Assembly (NCBI GenBank): GCA_016295355.1
Contig: JAEDLK010000022.1
Location: forward strand, 1 to 26,351
Reading direction: 5' to 3'
Length of the DNA: 26,351 nucleotides
DNA from: Clostridiaceae bacterium
GTDB lineage: Bacteria; Bacillota; Clostridia; Oscillospirales; Acutalibacteraceae
The notes under the pieces are model-generated. The model was given only the letters and a program-made list of their open reading frames with translations. It searched no databases and was not told the DNA's origin. Position 1 is the first letter of the stretch. Every line of letters starts with the position of its first letter. Shown here piece by piece: positions 15,097 to 22,119 of this stretch. Made by a program: the position numbers and the translations under genes.

Positions 15097-16278
15097 TTAT
15101 CCGCTATAGTTGCTGTCCACTGTAACGACACACACATAGGTCGGATCAATGGCACGGGCCGTTTTTTCTATGTAGGCGATAAATGCGTCTTTACTCATAG
15201 CCAGCGTCGAGGGCATAACCGCATCGAAAATCAAATTGGTGCGGTTTTCACTCTTGGGTGTCATGCGAAAATCATGAATGCTGATTTGATTGTCCAGCTT
15301 TTTCAGTTCACAACTCAAATGATTGCGCAGTTTTTCCACCTCGACATTGTCGGTGTCCACCGGGTCCATGTGAATGGTCAGTTCAATGCCGGTTCGTTCG
15401 TTAATGACCTTTTCGCAAAGATCCACCTGTTCATGACAATATACAATATCAATGGTCTGCGGTACTTCTACATGGACAGTGGCAAAGACACGCCCCGGCC
15501 CGTAGTTGTGAACAATCAAATCATGCACACCGCGAAACTCGTCAAAGGAGAGAATAATGTCCTTCAAATTTTGAATGGTTTCGGCCGCGGGCGGCTCGCC
15601 CAATAGTTTGTTGATGGTGTCCCTTGCGGTCATCACGCCCGAATACAGAATGAACAATGCTACGCCAATACCGAGGACGGCGTCGAGATTGAACGGGATA
15701 GTGACCAAACGGGAAATCACTACGCACAGCAAAATGACGCCGGTGGTGATGACATCGTTGATGCTGTCCTGGGCGGTGGCCATCAAGGCTTCGGAATCAA
15801 TTTTTTGCCCCAAATGTCGGTTAAAAAAGAACATGTACAACTTAACAGCCACCGAAAGCACCAAAATGACAATGGCAAGTGTCGAGTAAGTCGGGGCAGG
15901 AGAGCCGTCTATCAATGTTTTAGCCGATCCGGTGAGCAGTTCAAAGCCCAACAGTAAGATCAGCATAGCTACCATAAAAGCCGACAGATATTCCATACGC
16001 CCGTGGCCGAAGGGATGTTCGGGATCGGCCGGTTTACCGGCTAACCGAAAACAAATCATGGTGATGACAGAGGAGCCCATGTCCGACAAATTGTTAAGAC
16101 CGTCGGCGGTGATGGACAAGCTGGCACTTAATAAACCGACCATGATTTTTATGACACATAAAAACAGGTTGCACACAATGCCGAAGCCGCCGGCAAAGGT
16201 ACCGTAACGCTCTCTGACAGTGGGGTCGTCTGTGTTCTGCCAGTTTTTGATGAACCGACGAATCAACCAGTTACTCAT
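15097..16278 (-). CDS. Cation diffusion facilitator (CDF) family exporter
   Basis: A 393-residue membrane antiporter exporting divalent cations (Zn, Mn, Fe or Co) in exchange for protons. Six helices lie in the first 210 residues. Metal-site acids are in ADGLNNLSD (D59, D66) and TAQDSINDVITT, and the HPFGHGRMEYL motif at residues 88-98 marks the family. The cytoplasmic dimerisation domain (HDLIVHNYGPGRVFATVHVEVP) follows at about 275-300. It is about 90 residues longer at the C-terminus than the commonest 300-residue CDFs. The ATG overlaps the ddl stop by 4 bases (ATGA), so it is coupled to ddl. The metal cannot be told from sequence alone; the paired aspartates suggest Mn or Fe as much as Zn. 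Confidence 0.93.
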   Translation of the reverse strand: MSNWLIRRFIKNWQNTDDPTVRERYGTFAGGFGIVCNLFLCVIKIMVGLLSASLSITADGLNNLSDMGSSVITMICFRLAGKPADPEHPFGHGRMEYLSAFMVAMLILLLGFELLTGSAKTLIDGSPAPTYSTLAIVILVLSVAVKLYMFFFNRHLGQKIDSEALMATAQDSINDVITTGVILLCVVISRLVTIPFNLDAVLGIGVALFILYSGVMTARDTINKLLGEPPAAETIQNLKDIILSFDEFRGVHDLIVHNYGPGRVFATVHVEVPQTIDIVYCHEQVDLCEKVINERTGIELTIHMDPVDTDNVEVEKLRNHLSCELKKLDNQISIHDFRMTPKSENRTNLIFDAVMPSTLAMSKDAFIAYIEKTARAIDPTYVCVVTVDSNYSG

Positions 16279-17486
16279 GACAGCTTAGACCCCTTTGCAC
16301 CCTTGGCACCGCCCAGCGACAGGCCGGACAGAATGTTGGTATCAATGGTGAAATGCAGACCGGCGCGCTTTTGATAGCGACGGAAGGCCTGGTTTATTAA
16401 GTCGTCCAGCAAGTCCTTATAGGGCTTGCCGGTGGCTTCCCACAGATAGAAGGAGAGCGAGCCGGGAATGGTGTTGATTTCGTTGGCATACACTTTTCCG
16501 GTATCGGTGTCCAGCAAATAGTCAATGCGCACCACGCCGCTACAACCGATTGCTTTGAAGATACGGCAGGAAAGCTCTCTGATTTCGTCGCTCTTTTCGG
16601 ATGGCAAATCGGCCGGAATCCTTCGGGAGAGTGAGGCCATACCCTTACTGCCGCCCGTCTTGCCGCCCTTGCGATCCGACATATATTTATCCTCATAGGA
16701 CAAAATGGCATCCTGCATGAACGGCTCTTCACAGACAGAGGCCTTGACGTCTTCGCCGTCACCCAACACAGAGCAGTTGATTTCACGAAGATGGGTGATG
16801 GCGTGCTCGGCTAAAATGGTATCGGAGAAGGATGCGGCCAGCTCCATGGCATCGGACAAATCTTCTTTTTTGGTAACCTTGGTGATACCCACGCTTGAAC
16901 CCAGGTTAACCGGCTTGATGATCAGCGGAAAACCGATTTTTTCGATGAGCATGTCTTCTCTTTCGGTCGGGTTGGCCAAATAGTCGGCCGAAGCCATGGT
17001 GATGCAGGGCAAAACCGGCAGGCCGAAACGGTTTAACACATCCTTAAAAACAGCTTTGTCCATACCCACGGCAGAGGACACAATATCACAGCCGACATAC
17101 GGCAGATTGAGAAATTCAAAATACCCCTGCATGGTGCCATCCTCGCAGTTTGTGCCATGCACAATCGGGAAGGCTACATCCACCGGCAGTTCCTTGGGGG
17201 CGCCCTTGAACAGGCCGCCTTTTTTCAGTAGCTGTAAAACGACACCGTTTGGTGTGCGCCGTAATACCACCGGAGTACAACGGGCCAACAATGTATCCAT
17301 ATCACGGTAATTCTCAACGGCAAACAGATCGTCGCCGGTGACCATTTCGCCGGATTTAGTGACATAAACCGGAATGATGTCATACTTTTCCTTATCCATG
17401 GACATCATGGCCTGGACGGCCGAAATAATGGATACCTCGTGTTCTACCGAACGGCATCCGAAAAACACAGCTACATGAATTTTCAT
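16275..17486 (-). CDS. ddl: D-alanine--D-alanine ligase
   Basis: An ATP-grasp enzyme joining two D-Ala into the dipeptide used by MurF for peptidoglycan stems. It has 403 residues, longer than the usual 300-370. Motifs: SVEHEVSIISA (residues 13-23), HGTNCEDG (110-117), KPVNLGSSVGI (191-201), omega-loop SYEDKYM (263-269), and NEINTIPGS (335-343). The omega-loop tyrosine favours D-Ala as second substrate over the VanA-type D-lactate histidine. Two Gly/Lys-rich stretches stand out: residues 270-282 after the omega loop, and a tail GGAKGAKGSK at 392-401. ATG at 17486 follows AAGGAG. It lies between the membrane MurF-like gene and the CDF gene. Confidence 0.94.
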   Translation of the reverse strand: MKIHVAVFFGCRSVEHEVSIISAVQAMMSMDKEKYDIIPVYVTKSGEMVTGDDLFAVENYRDMDTLLARCTPVVLRRTPNGVVLQLLKKGGLFKGAPKELPVDVAFPIVHGTNCEDGTMQGYFEFLNLPYVGCDIVSSAVGMDKAVFKDVLNRFGLPVLPCITMASADYLANPTEREDMLIEKIGFPLIIKPVNLGSSVGITKVTKKEDLSDAMELAASFSDTILAEHAITHLREINCSVLGDGEDVKASVCEEPFMQDAILSYEDKYMSDRKGGKTGGSKGMASLSRRIPADLPSEKSDEIRELSCRIFKAIGCSGVVRIDYLLDTDTGKVYANEINTIPGSLSFYLWEATGKPYKDLLDDLINQAFRRYQKRAGLHFTIDTNILSGLSLGGAKGAKGSKLS

Positions 17487-17507
17487 AAGTGATACTCCTT
17501 ACTGTGG

Positions 17508-17532
17508 TGTAACAGGTTCTCGCCCTGTTACA
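17508..17532 (-). other. Hairpin across the murF-like stop codon
   Basis: TGTAACAGG (17508-17516) and CCTGTTACA (17524-17532) form a perfect 9-bp stem with a 7-nt loop. It covers the stop codon of the MurF-like gene and ends just before the ddl ribosome site, where it could tune ddl expression or mark an RNA processing end. Confidence 0.55.
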
Positions 17533-19135
17533 TTAAATAATTGTCCGGCAAATCGTTTTCAAACAGCAAAACGGTGTCGGGTGTACAAAGTGGCGCAAAT
17601 ACCTCCATGGCTTCCTTAAAGGAGTCGACCACCGTCAGTGTTCCTTTGAAGTCGGCCTCCATGGCGCCTTTTTTAAGCGGAATCGAACGGCTTTTGCCCA
17701 CCAAAATCAAGGTGTCGCAGTTGTCGGCGGCCTCCTTTCCCAAGGCGACATTGCAATCAAATTCCATGGCGCCCAGTTCAACCAACCCCGGAGTGACAAT
17801 GATACGCCGTTTGGCCTCAAACCGACCGATGACCCGACAGGCCTCCAAGCTTCCTTGCGGATTGGCGTTGTACGCATCGTCAATCAAGGTGCTGCCGCCG
17901 ATGTACCGCTTCAATTCCAGCCGGTGCTCCACCGGTTGCAGTTTGGAAACGGCGGTTTGAATCTGCTTGGCACTGACGCCCATGGAGTAAGACAGCGCCG
18001 CCGCCCCGACGATATTGACAACATCATGCCGGGCGAGCAATTTGGTGTGACAGGACACTGCTTCGTCGCCCAAATGCAACACAAACTTTTGCCCACGGGG
18101 CAAAAACTCGATATCATCAGCGTAAAACCGACTGCCTCCTCCGGCATACCCGATCAAGTCGCAGGAAAGAGAACGGGCTTGGATCAGCTCGTTGTCGGTG
18201 TTGGCAAATACCTGACCGCCGTTTTGCTTGACGGCGTCGTACAGTTCAAACTTTGTATCGGTCACGGCACGCTGATTGCCGAAGGTGTCTAAGTGTTGCG
18301 GGCCGACCGAGGTGATAAGCCCCAGGGTGGGATGTACCAAATCGCACAATTCCTTAATATCGCCCTTTTTCTTAGCCCCCATTTCACAGATAAACACCTG
18401 GGCATAGCCCGGCAAATGCTCCCTGACTGCGCGGACGACACCCATGGGTGTGTTGTAGTTCTTGGGTGTGGTGAAGGTCACAAAGCGTTCGCTGAGCATG
18501 GTGCACAAGATGTTTTTGGTGCTTGTTTTGCCGTAAGAGCCGGTGATGCCGATGACCGTCAGCCGGTCTTTGAAAGAGGCTAAAATTCGTTTGGCGTCCT
18601 TTAGATAATGGCGAGTGATGAGCCGTTCGGCCGGATATAACAGAGCCCAGATAAACAAAACCGTCAGCCACGGAAAGAGAGCACAAACCACCGCCACACT
18701 CATGAACCAGTAATACTGACCCTTGGCCACAAAAATCTGCAATAAACAGACGGCCACCGCCCAAACAGCCGACACCGCCAACATCCGACGGATTCTGGCG
18801 GTGAATTTCAACGGAATGACCGAACGGCGTTGTGTGCGAATGCAAAAAACGGCCGAAAGGATCAGAAAAACCAGCCATAAAACGGTGAAAAGTAACTGTG
18901 TGAGCGGTTGGCTTTGATCCAAAACGGCATATAAGACAAACGCCATAACCGATAACAGCAGCCCTTTGCGGTTATTGCCCCACACGCAGGGTAGATAGCG
19001 GGAGGGAAAATAGGAATTTTGCTGTAGGAATTGATATTGTCTGATAGAGCGAAACAAACCCGATACGGCACAAAAAACCGTGCATAGGGCAAATAAAACT
19101 TCTTTTTGCAAAAGCCAGGTGAGAATGGCTGTCAT
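17528..19135 (-). CDS. Membrane-embedded MurF-like Mur ligase
   Basis: A 535-residue protein with the MurF ATPase core but an unusual N-terminus. Residues 1-190 hold about five membrane helices (near 8-27, 58-73, 82-98, 117-135, 143-166) where MurF normally carries its UDP-MurNAc-binding domain. The catalytic core starts with P-loop GITGSYGKTS (196-205), then FTTPKNYNTPMG, GPQHLDTFGN (278-287), ANTDN, HRLE and the MurF hallmark DDAYNANP (419-426), then the C-terminal domain to FENDLPDNY. MurF adds D-Ala-D-Ala to the peptidoglycan stem. Here the lost UDP-binding domain and membrane anchor suggest a lipid-linked acceptor, which is inference. ATG at 19135 follows AAGGGG that overlaps the upstream stop, and ddl follows directly. 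Databases call such proteins MurF or Mur ligase family. Confidence 0.85.
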   Translation of the reverse strand: MTAILTWLLQKEVLFALCTVFCAVSGLFRSIRQYQFLQQNSYFPSRYLPCVWGNNRKGLLLSVMAFVLYAVLDQSQPLTQLLFTVLWLVFLILSAVFCIRTQRRSVIPLKFTARIRRMLAVSAVWAVAVCLLQIFVAKGQYYWFMSVAVVCALFPWLTVLFIWALLYPAERLITRHYLKDAKRILASFKDRLTVIGITGSYGKTSTKNILCTMLSERFVTFTTPKNYNTPMGVVRAVREHLPGYAQVFICEMGAKKKGDIKELCDLVHPTLGLITSVGPQHLDTFGNQRAVTDTKFELYDAVKQNGGQVFANTDNELIQARSLSCDLIGYAGGGSRFYADDIEFLPRGQKFVLHLGDEAVSCHTKLLARHDVVNIVGAAALSYSMGVSAKQIQTAVSKLQPVEHRLELKRYIGGSTLIDDAYNANPQGSLEACRVIGRFEAKRRIIVTPGLVELGAMEFDCNVALGKEAADNCDTLILVGKSRSIPLKKGAMEADFKGTLTVVDSFKEAMEVFAPLCTPDTVLLFENDLPDNYLM

Positions 19136-19147
19136 GGTATATACCCC

Positions 19148-19915
19148 TTAAGAAAGAAAATTACGGAGAATGGCACAGGCGGCATAAGTATCGTCTAAAA
19201 AGGAGAAGTGACCGCCCTTTATAAGACACAGTCCGGCATCCGGAATGGCGGCTTCCATGCGTTTGGCTACGGCCACAGGGGTGTCGGTGTCGTTTTCTCC
19301 CCAAATCAGCAGGCAGGGACAGGTGATGTTGGGCAACAAATCACTTAAATCGGTGTTGACCAAATTGACCAGTGTTTGACGCAAAACCGGTGGGGCGGCC
19401 AGATAATCGGCACTGCCGTAATGCTTGCGCGCTTTTTCAAGCAGTCCGCCCGAAACCCGTCTGATGCCGGGCATCGTTAAGGTCTTTTTTATGAGCTTGA
19501 AAGAGGCAGCTCTGCGTTTTTGACGCGCGGTTTTTTCGGGAATCAGTCCGGCACTGTCAAGCAAAATGATCTTGGGAGGATGAACCCGAGCGGTGCCAAC
19601 CAATTCCAATATTACCCGACCGCCATGTGAGTGACCGATCAAAACAGGGTCGGTCAACCCCACTTTTTCCATGAATTGGATCACAAAATTGCAGTAATCG
19701 GTGTTGGTCCAGGGCGTTTTCATGGTCTCGCTTTGTCCGCAGCCTGGAAATTCAACCGCCACCACACGGTGGGTGTCCTTTAAGGCATCTATCAAGCGAA
19801 CAAAGGGGACCATACTCGACCCCCAGCCGTGCAAAAAAAGCACCGACTCGCCGGTTCCCTGTTCCTCATAATGGATGTTAAGACCGTTAATTTCACAAAA
19901 CACTGTTGTCACCAC
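19148..19915 (-). CDS. Alpha/beta-fold hydrolase
   Basis: A 255-residue hydrolase of the AB_hydrolase_1 type. The oxyanion region is LFLHGWGSS (residues 27-34). The nucleophile is S96 in GHSHGG, the acid D209 in WGENDTDTP and the base H236 in GGHFSFLDD. No signal peptide is present, so it acts in the cytosol. The start appears to be GTG at 19915 or the next GTG; no ATG is available and no strong ribosome site is seen, suggesting low or coupled translation. It ends 12 bases before the MurF-like gene. The substrate is unknown; the context suggests an ester, lipid or peptide linked to cell-wall precursor metabolism, which is inference only. Confidence 0.9.
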   Translation of the reverse strand: MVTTVFCEINGLNIHYEEQGTGESVLFLHGWGSSMVPFVRLIDALKDTHRVVAVEFPGCGQSETMKTPWTNTDYCNFVIQFMEKVGLTDPVLIGHSHGGRVILELVGTARVHPPKIILLDSAGLIPEKTARQKRRAASFKLIKKTLTMPGIRRVSGGLLEKARKHYGSADYLAAPPVLRQTLVNLVNTDLSDLLPNITCPCLLIWGENDTDTPVAVAKRMEAAIPDAGLCLIKGGHFSFLDDTYAACAILRNFLS

Positions 19916-19969
19916 ACAATCTGATTCAGTTTCAGTATACCGCCAAAAACAAAAAAATAGAAGTAGGCG

Positions 19970-20485
19970 TTACGATCCTGTCGGAGGTAGTTGTTCAAAG
20001 ACAGGCTGTTTGGCCAATTGGCTGTTGCGGTACCGCCTGTCATGCGTAACTTCTTTTATTAAGACGCACTCTTTAGGAAACGGAAAGACCTCGTCCTCGG
20101 CAGTCAATTCCACCTCCAAAAAGGCTCGATCCTGCCAAAAGGGAAATACATCAATTTCGTACACATAGCCATTTCTCGCAAGGCAGTAACGGGTCTTTTC
20201 AATGAGCTTGGTGCCTTGCTCCAAACGGTTCAAGGCTTCATGATAAGCTTCTTGTGTAATCGGCCATTCCTTCTCGGTTCGGGTGATGTCGGTCACCGCC
20301 TTCTTGACCGTCATGATATAATCAGTATGCCCGTTACATACGATTTTGCGGACACGACCGCCACCCGATAAGTAGCCCTGGGTAATTTCTTTTTTAACCA
20401 CCGACGGATGACCCTCTAAGGCCTTGACATCCGGATAGGCAATCAGATATTTTCGCTCGATTTCATACCCGTTTTGATTGGCCAA
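19970..20485 (-). CDS. CYTH domain protein (triphosphate tunnel family)
   Basis: A 171-residue CYTH protein. EIERK at residues 8-12 is the defining ExExK motif, followed by RVRK, MTVKKA, IEKTRY, YEIDVF and LEVEL, alternating charged strands that line the tunnel. Bacterial relatives hydrolyse inorganic triphosphate or triphosphorylated nucleotides. The only sensible start is TTG at 20485, preceded by GAGGGTGA; there is no ATG before the ExExK motif. It is the promoter-proximal gene of the run that includes the MurF-like ligase and ddl, 54 bases ahead of the hydrolase. A link between triphosphate turnover and wall synthesis is not established. Confidence 0.9.
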   Translation of the reverse strand: MANQNGYEIERKYLIAYPDVKALEGHPSVVKKEITQGYLSGGGRVRKIVCNGHTDYIMTVKKAVTDITRTEKEWPITQEAYHEALNRLEQGTKLIEKTRYCLARNGYVYEIDVFPFWQDRAFLEVELTAEDEVFPFPKECVLIKEVTHDRRYRNSQLAKQPVFEQLPPTGS

Positions 20486-20521
20486 AAAATCACCCTCTTT
20501 TCCATAGAATTGTATCGTCTT

Positions 20522-20550
20522 ATCATACCATTTTTACACCGTTTTGTCAA
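20522..20550 (-). promoter_or_regulatory. Sigma-A promoter of the CYTH-hydrolase-murF-ddl-CDF operon
   Basis: Perfect TTGACA (20550-20545), a 17-bp spacer and TATGAT (20527-20522) on the minus strand. The start is predicted near 20515, about 30 nt before the TTG start. No other strong promoter was seen before the terminator at 15065-15092. Confidence 0.88.
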
Positions 20551-20615
20551 GAAAAGGCAGGTGATGGTTATGGATGAAAATCAGAAAAAACAGGGACGAA
20601 ACATGGTTTTGATAC

Positions 20616-20644
20616 TGGACTTTCGGCAGAATGTATCGTATAAT
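20616..20644 (+). promoter_or_regulatory. Candidate promoter of mmcQ-cysK-mutY
   Basis: TGGACT (20616-20621, four of six consensus bases), a 17-bp spacer and perfect TATAAT (20639-20644). It would give a leader of about 175 nt. Confidence 0.55.
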
Positions 20645-20650
20645 ATATCT

Positions 20651-20827
20651 GTGTTCGAGTATGCGAAAATGCAATGGCCAAAAGGGTTTGTGTCAACCGA
20701 TAAAACGGCATCATTAGGCAAACGAAGGTGCGATCCGTAAGCGTAAAAATAGGGGGATTCCTCTTTATGATGGCTTCTTACAAAAATATGTTATCACACA
20801 TTGTTATGCTTGTAAAGGAGAGCGAAG
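20651..20827 (+). other. Leader before mmcQ with possible RNA structure
   Basis: The gap from 20551 to 20827 has no convincing gene. The predicted transcript holds a nested stem in which ACGGCATC (from about 20705) faces GGTGC and CCGT (about 20726-20738), and further on AGGGG-GATT-CCTC followed by TTT. No T-box (AGGGTGG), SAM, TPP or c-di-GMP consensus was recognised. AAAGGAG at 20814-20820 is the mmcQ ribosome site. Confidence 0.35.
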
Positions 20828-21211
20828 ATGCAAACCCGTGAAGAACTCATAGCCCTGTGCAAGAGCTTTGGCAATGTTTATGAGGATTACCCGTTTCATG
20901 ACAGCAATTGGACAGTGATGCGTCATCGGGTTGGCAAAAAGGCGTTTGCCTTTATTTACCGGCACGGAACCTATCTGTGGGTCAATTTTAAGGCTGAGCC
21001 GGATGCCGGTCGGCTGTGGCGAGAGATGTATCCGTCGGTTGTAGAGGCTTATCATATGAACAAAGAACATTGGTGCAGCATCATTTTAGACGGCGGTTTG
21101 CCGCATACCGAAGTGGTACGGCTGTTAAAGGAGAGCTACGAACTCACCGAAACAGCGGCTGACAGAAGAAAGGAAGCGATTAAACATGGATGTTATCGCA
21201 CAAAGCATTGA
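20828..21211 (+). CDS. MmcQ/YjbR family protein
   Basis: A 127-residue small protein with the YjbR/CyaY-like double-wing fold. Family features are YPFHDSNWTVMRH near the N-terminus, FAFIYRHGTYLWVNFKAEP in the middle, and HMNKEHWCSIILDGGLP followed by LLKESYELT, the classic MmcQ block. Members are annotated DNA-binding from structure, but no function is firmly known. ATG at 20828 has a strong AAAGGAG 7 nt upstream. The gene overlaps the start of cysK by 26 bases in another frame, so the two are cotranslated. Confidence 0.9.
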   Translation: MQTREELIALCKSFGNVYEDYPFHDSNWTVMRHRVGKKAFAFIYRHGTYLWVNFKAEPDAGRLWREMYPSVVEAYHMNKEHWCSIILDGGLPHTEVVRLLKESYELTETAADRRKEAIKHGCYRTKH

Positions 21212-22118
21212 AGAATTGGTGGGTCATACGCCCTTACTGCATTTGGCTCGTTATGAGAAAAAACAGGGCCTGTCTGCACAGTTGTTGGCCAAAATAGAGT
21301 TTTTGAATCCGGCCGGCAGTATTAAGGATCGGGCAGCTCTTGAAATGATTTTGGATGCCGAAGAAAAGGGTCGTTTGCACAAGGGCTCGGTGATCATTGA
21401 GCCGACCAGCGGCAACACCGGTATCGGCCTTTGCGCCATGGCGGCGGTGCGGGGTTATCAGACCGTCATTGTGATGCCCGACAGTATGTCGGCCGAGCGC
21501 CAAATGCTGATGAAGGCCTACGGCGCCAAACTGGTGCTGACATCCGGCAAGGACGGCATGGCAGGGGCGATCAAGGAAGCCGAGCGGTTGGCCGAGACAA
21601 TTCCGGATTCTATGATTGCCGGCCAGTTTAGCAATCCGGCCAATGCTATGGCACATTACCACACCACCGGCCCCGAAATCGACCGAGCAACCGACGGCAA
21701 AGTGGACATATTGGTTTGCGGCGTGGGAACCGGCGGTACCATCACCGGTACCGGACGGTATTTGAAGGAAAAACATCCCGACATTAAAGTGGTGGCGGTT
21801 GAACCGGCTTCCAGTGCCGTTTTGTCGGGAGAGGCGGCCGGCAAGCACGGATTGCAGGGCATTGGTGCCGGCTTTATCCCGGAGGTGCTGGATACCGCTG
21901 TTTATGATGAAGTCGTCAAAATCGATGAAGAACAAAGCTATCGCTCGGCCAGACTGTTAGCCAAAACGGAGGGCGTGCTGGTCGGCATTTCTTCGGGAGC
22001 GGCCTTGGCAGCGGCGGAGCAGTTGGCTCAACGCTCCGAAAACAAGGGCAAAAATATTGTGGTTATTTTGCCCGATACGGGAGACAGATACCTTTCGACA
22101 GCATTATTTGAGGAGTAG
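21186..22118 (+). CDS. cysK: Cysteine synthase A (O-acetylserine sulfhydrylase)
   Basis: A PLP enzyme converting O-acetylserine and sulfide to cysteine in the cytosol. The 310-residue length is normal. PLP lysine K47 lies in AGSIKDRAA, the substrate loop is EPTSGNTGIGL, the phosphate-binding glycines are in GVGTGGTITGTG, and GISSGAALAAA and ILPDTGDRYLST close the fold. The MSAERQ loop following MPDS fits CysK/CysM rather than cystathionine beta-synthase, and no C-terminal CBS domains are present. The ATG lies inside the end of mmcQ with AAGGAAG upstream. mutY begins 1 base after the stop. Confidence 0.96.
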   Translation: MDVIAQSIEELVGHTPLLHLARYEKKQGLSAQLLAKIEFLNPAGSIKDRAALEMILDAEEKGRLHKGSVIIEPTSGNTGIGLCAMAAVRGYQTVIVMPDSMSAERQMLMKAYGAKLVLTSGKDGMAGAIKEAERLAETIPDSMIAGQFSNPANAMAHYHTTGPEIDRATDGKVDILVCGVGTGGTITGTGRYLKEKHPDIKVVAVEPASSAVLSGEAAGKHGLQGIGAGFIPEVLDTAVYDEVVKIDEEQSYRSARLLAKTEGVLVGISSGAALAAAEQLAQRSENKGKNIVVILPDTGDRYLSTALFEE

Positions 22119-22119
22119 T

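Noticed and set aside
15091..15606. 171-codon plus-strand frame over the CDF gene
   Set aside because: Antisense shadow of the CDF C-terminal domain; it starts inside the terminator region.
16275..17486. VanA/VanC-type D-lactate or D-serine ligase
   Set aside because: The omega loop keeps SYEDKY as in D-Ala-D-Ala ligases, and no vanH, vanX, vanT or vanRS gene is nearby.
20474..20740. Plus-strand frame (58 codons from ATG 20564) ahead of mmcQ
   Set aside because: It contains the candidate mmcQ promoter, and the peptide shows no family motifs. A tiny gene cannot be excluded but is not supported.
20651..20827. T-box, SAM or c-di-GMP riboswitch before cysK operon
   Set aside because: The GGCAAACG stretch recalled the c-di-GMP-I core, but the partner GACGCAAAGCC segment is missing, and no AGGGTGG T-box sequence is present.
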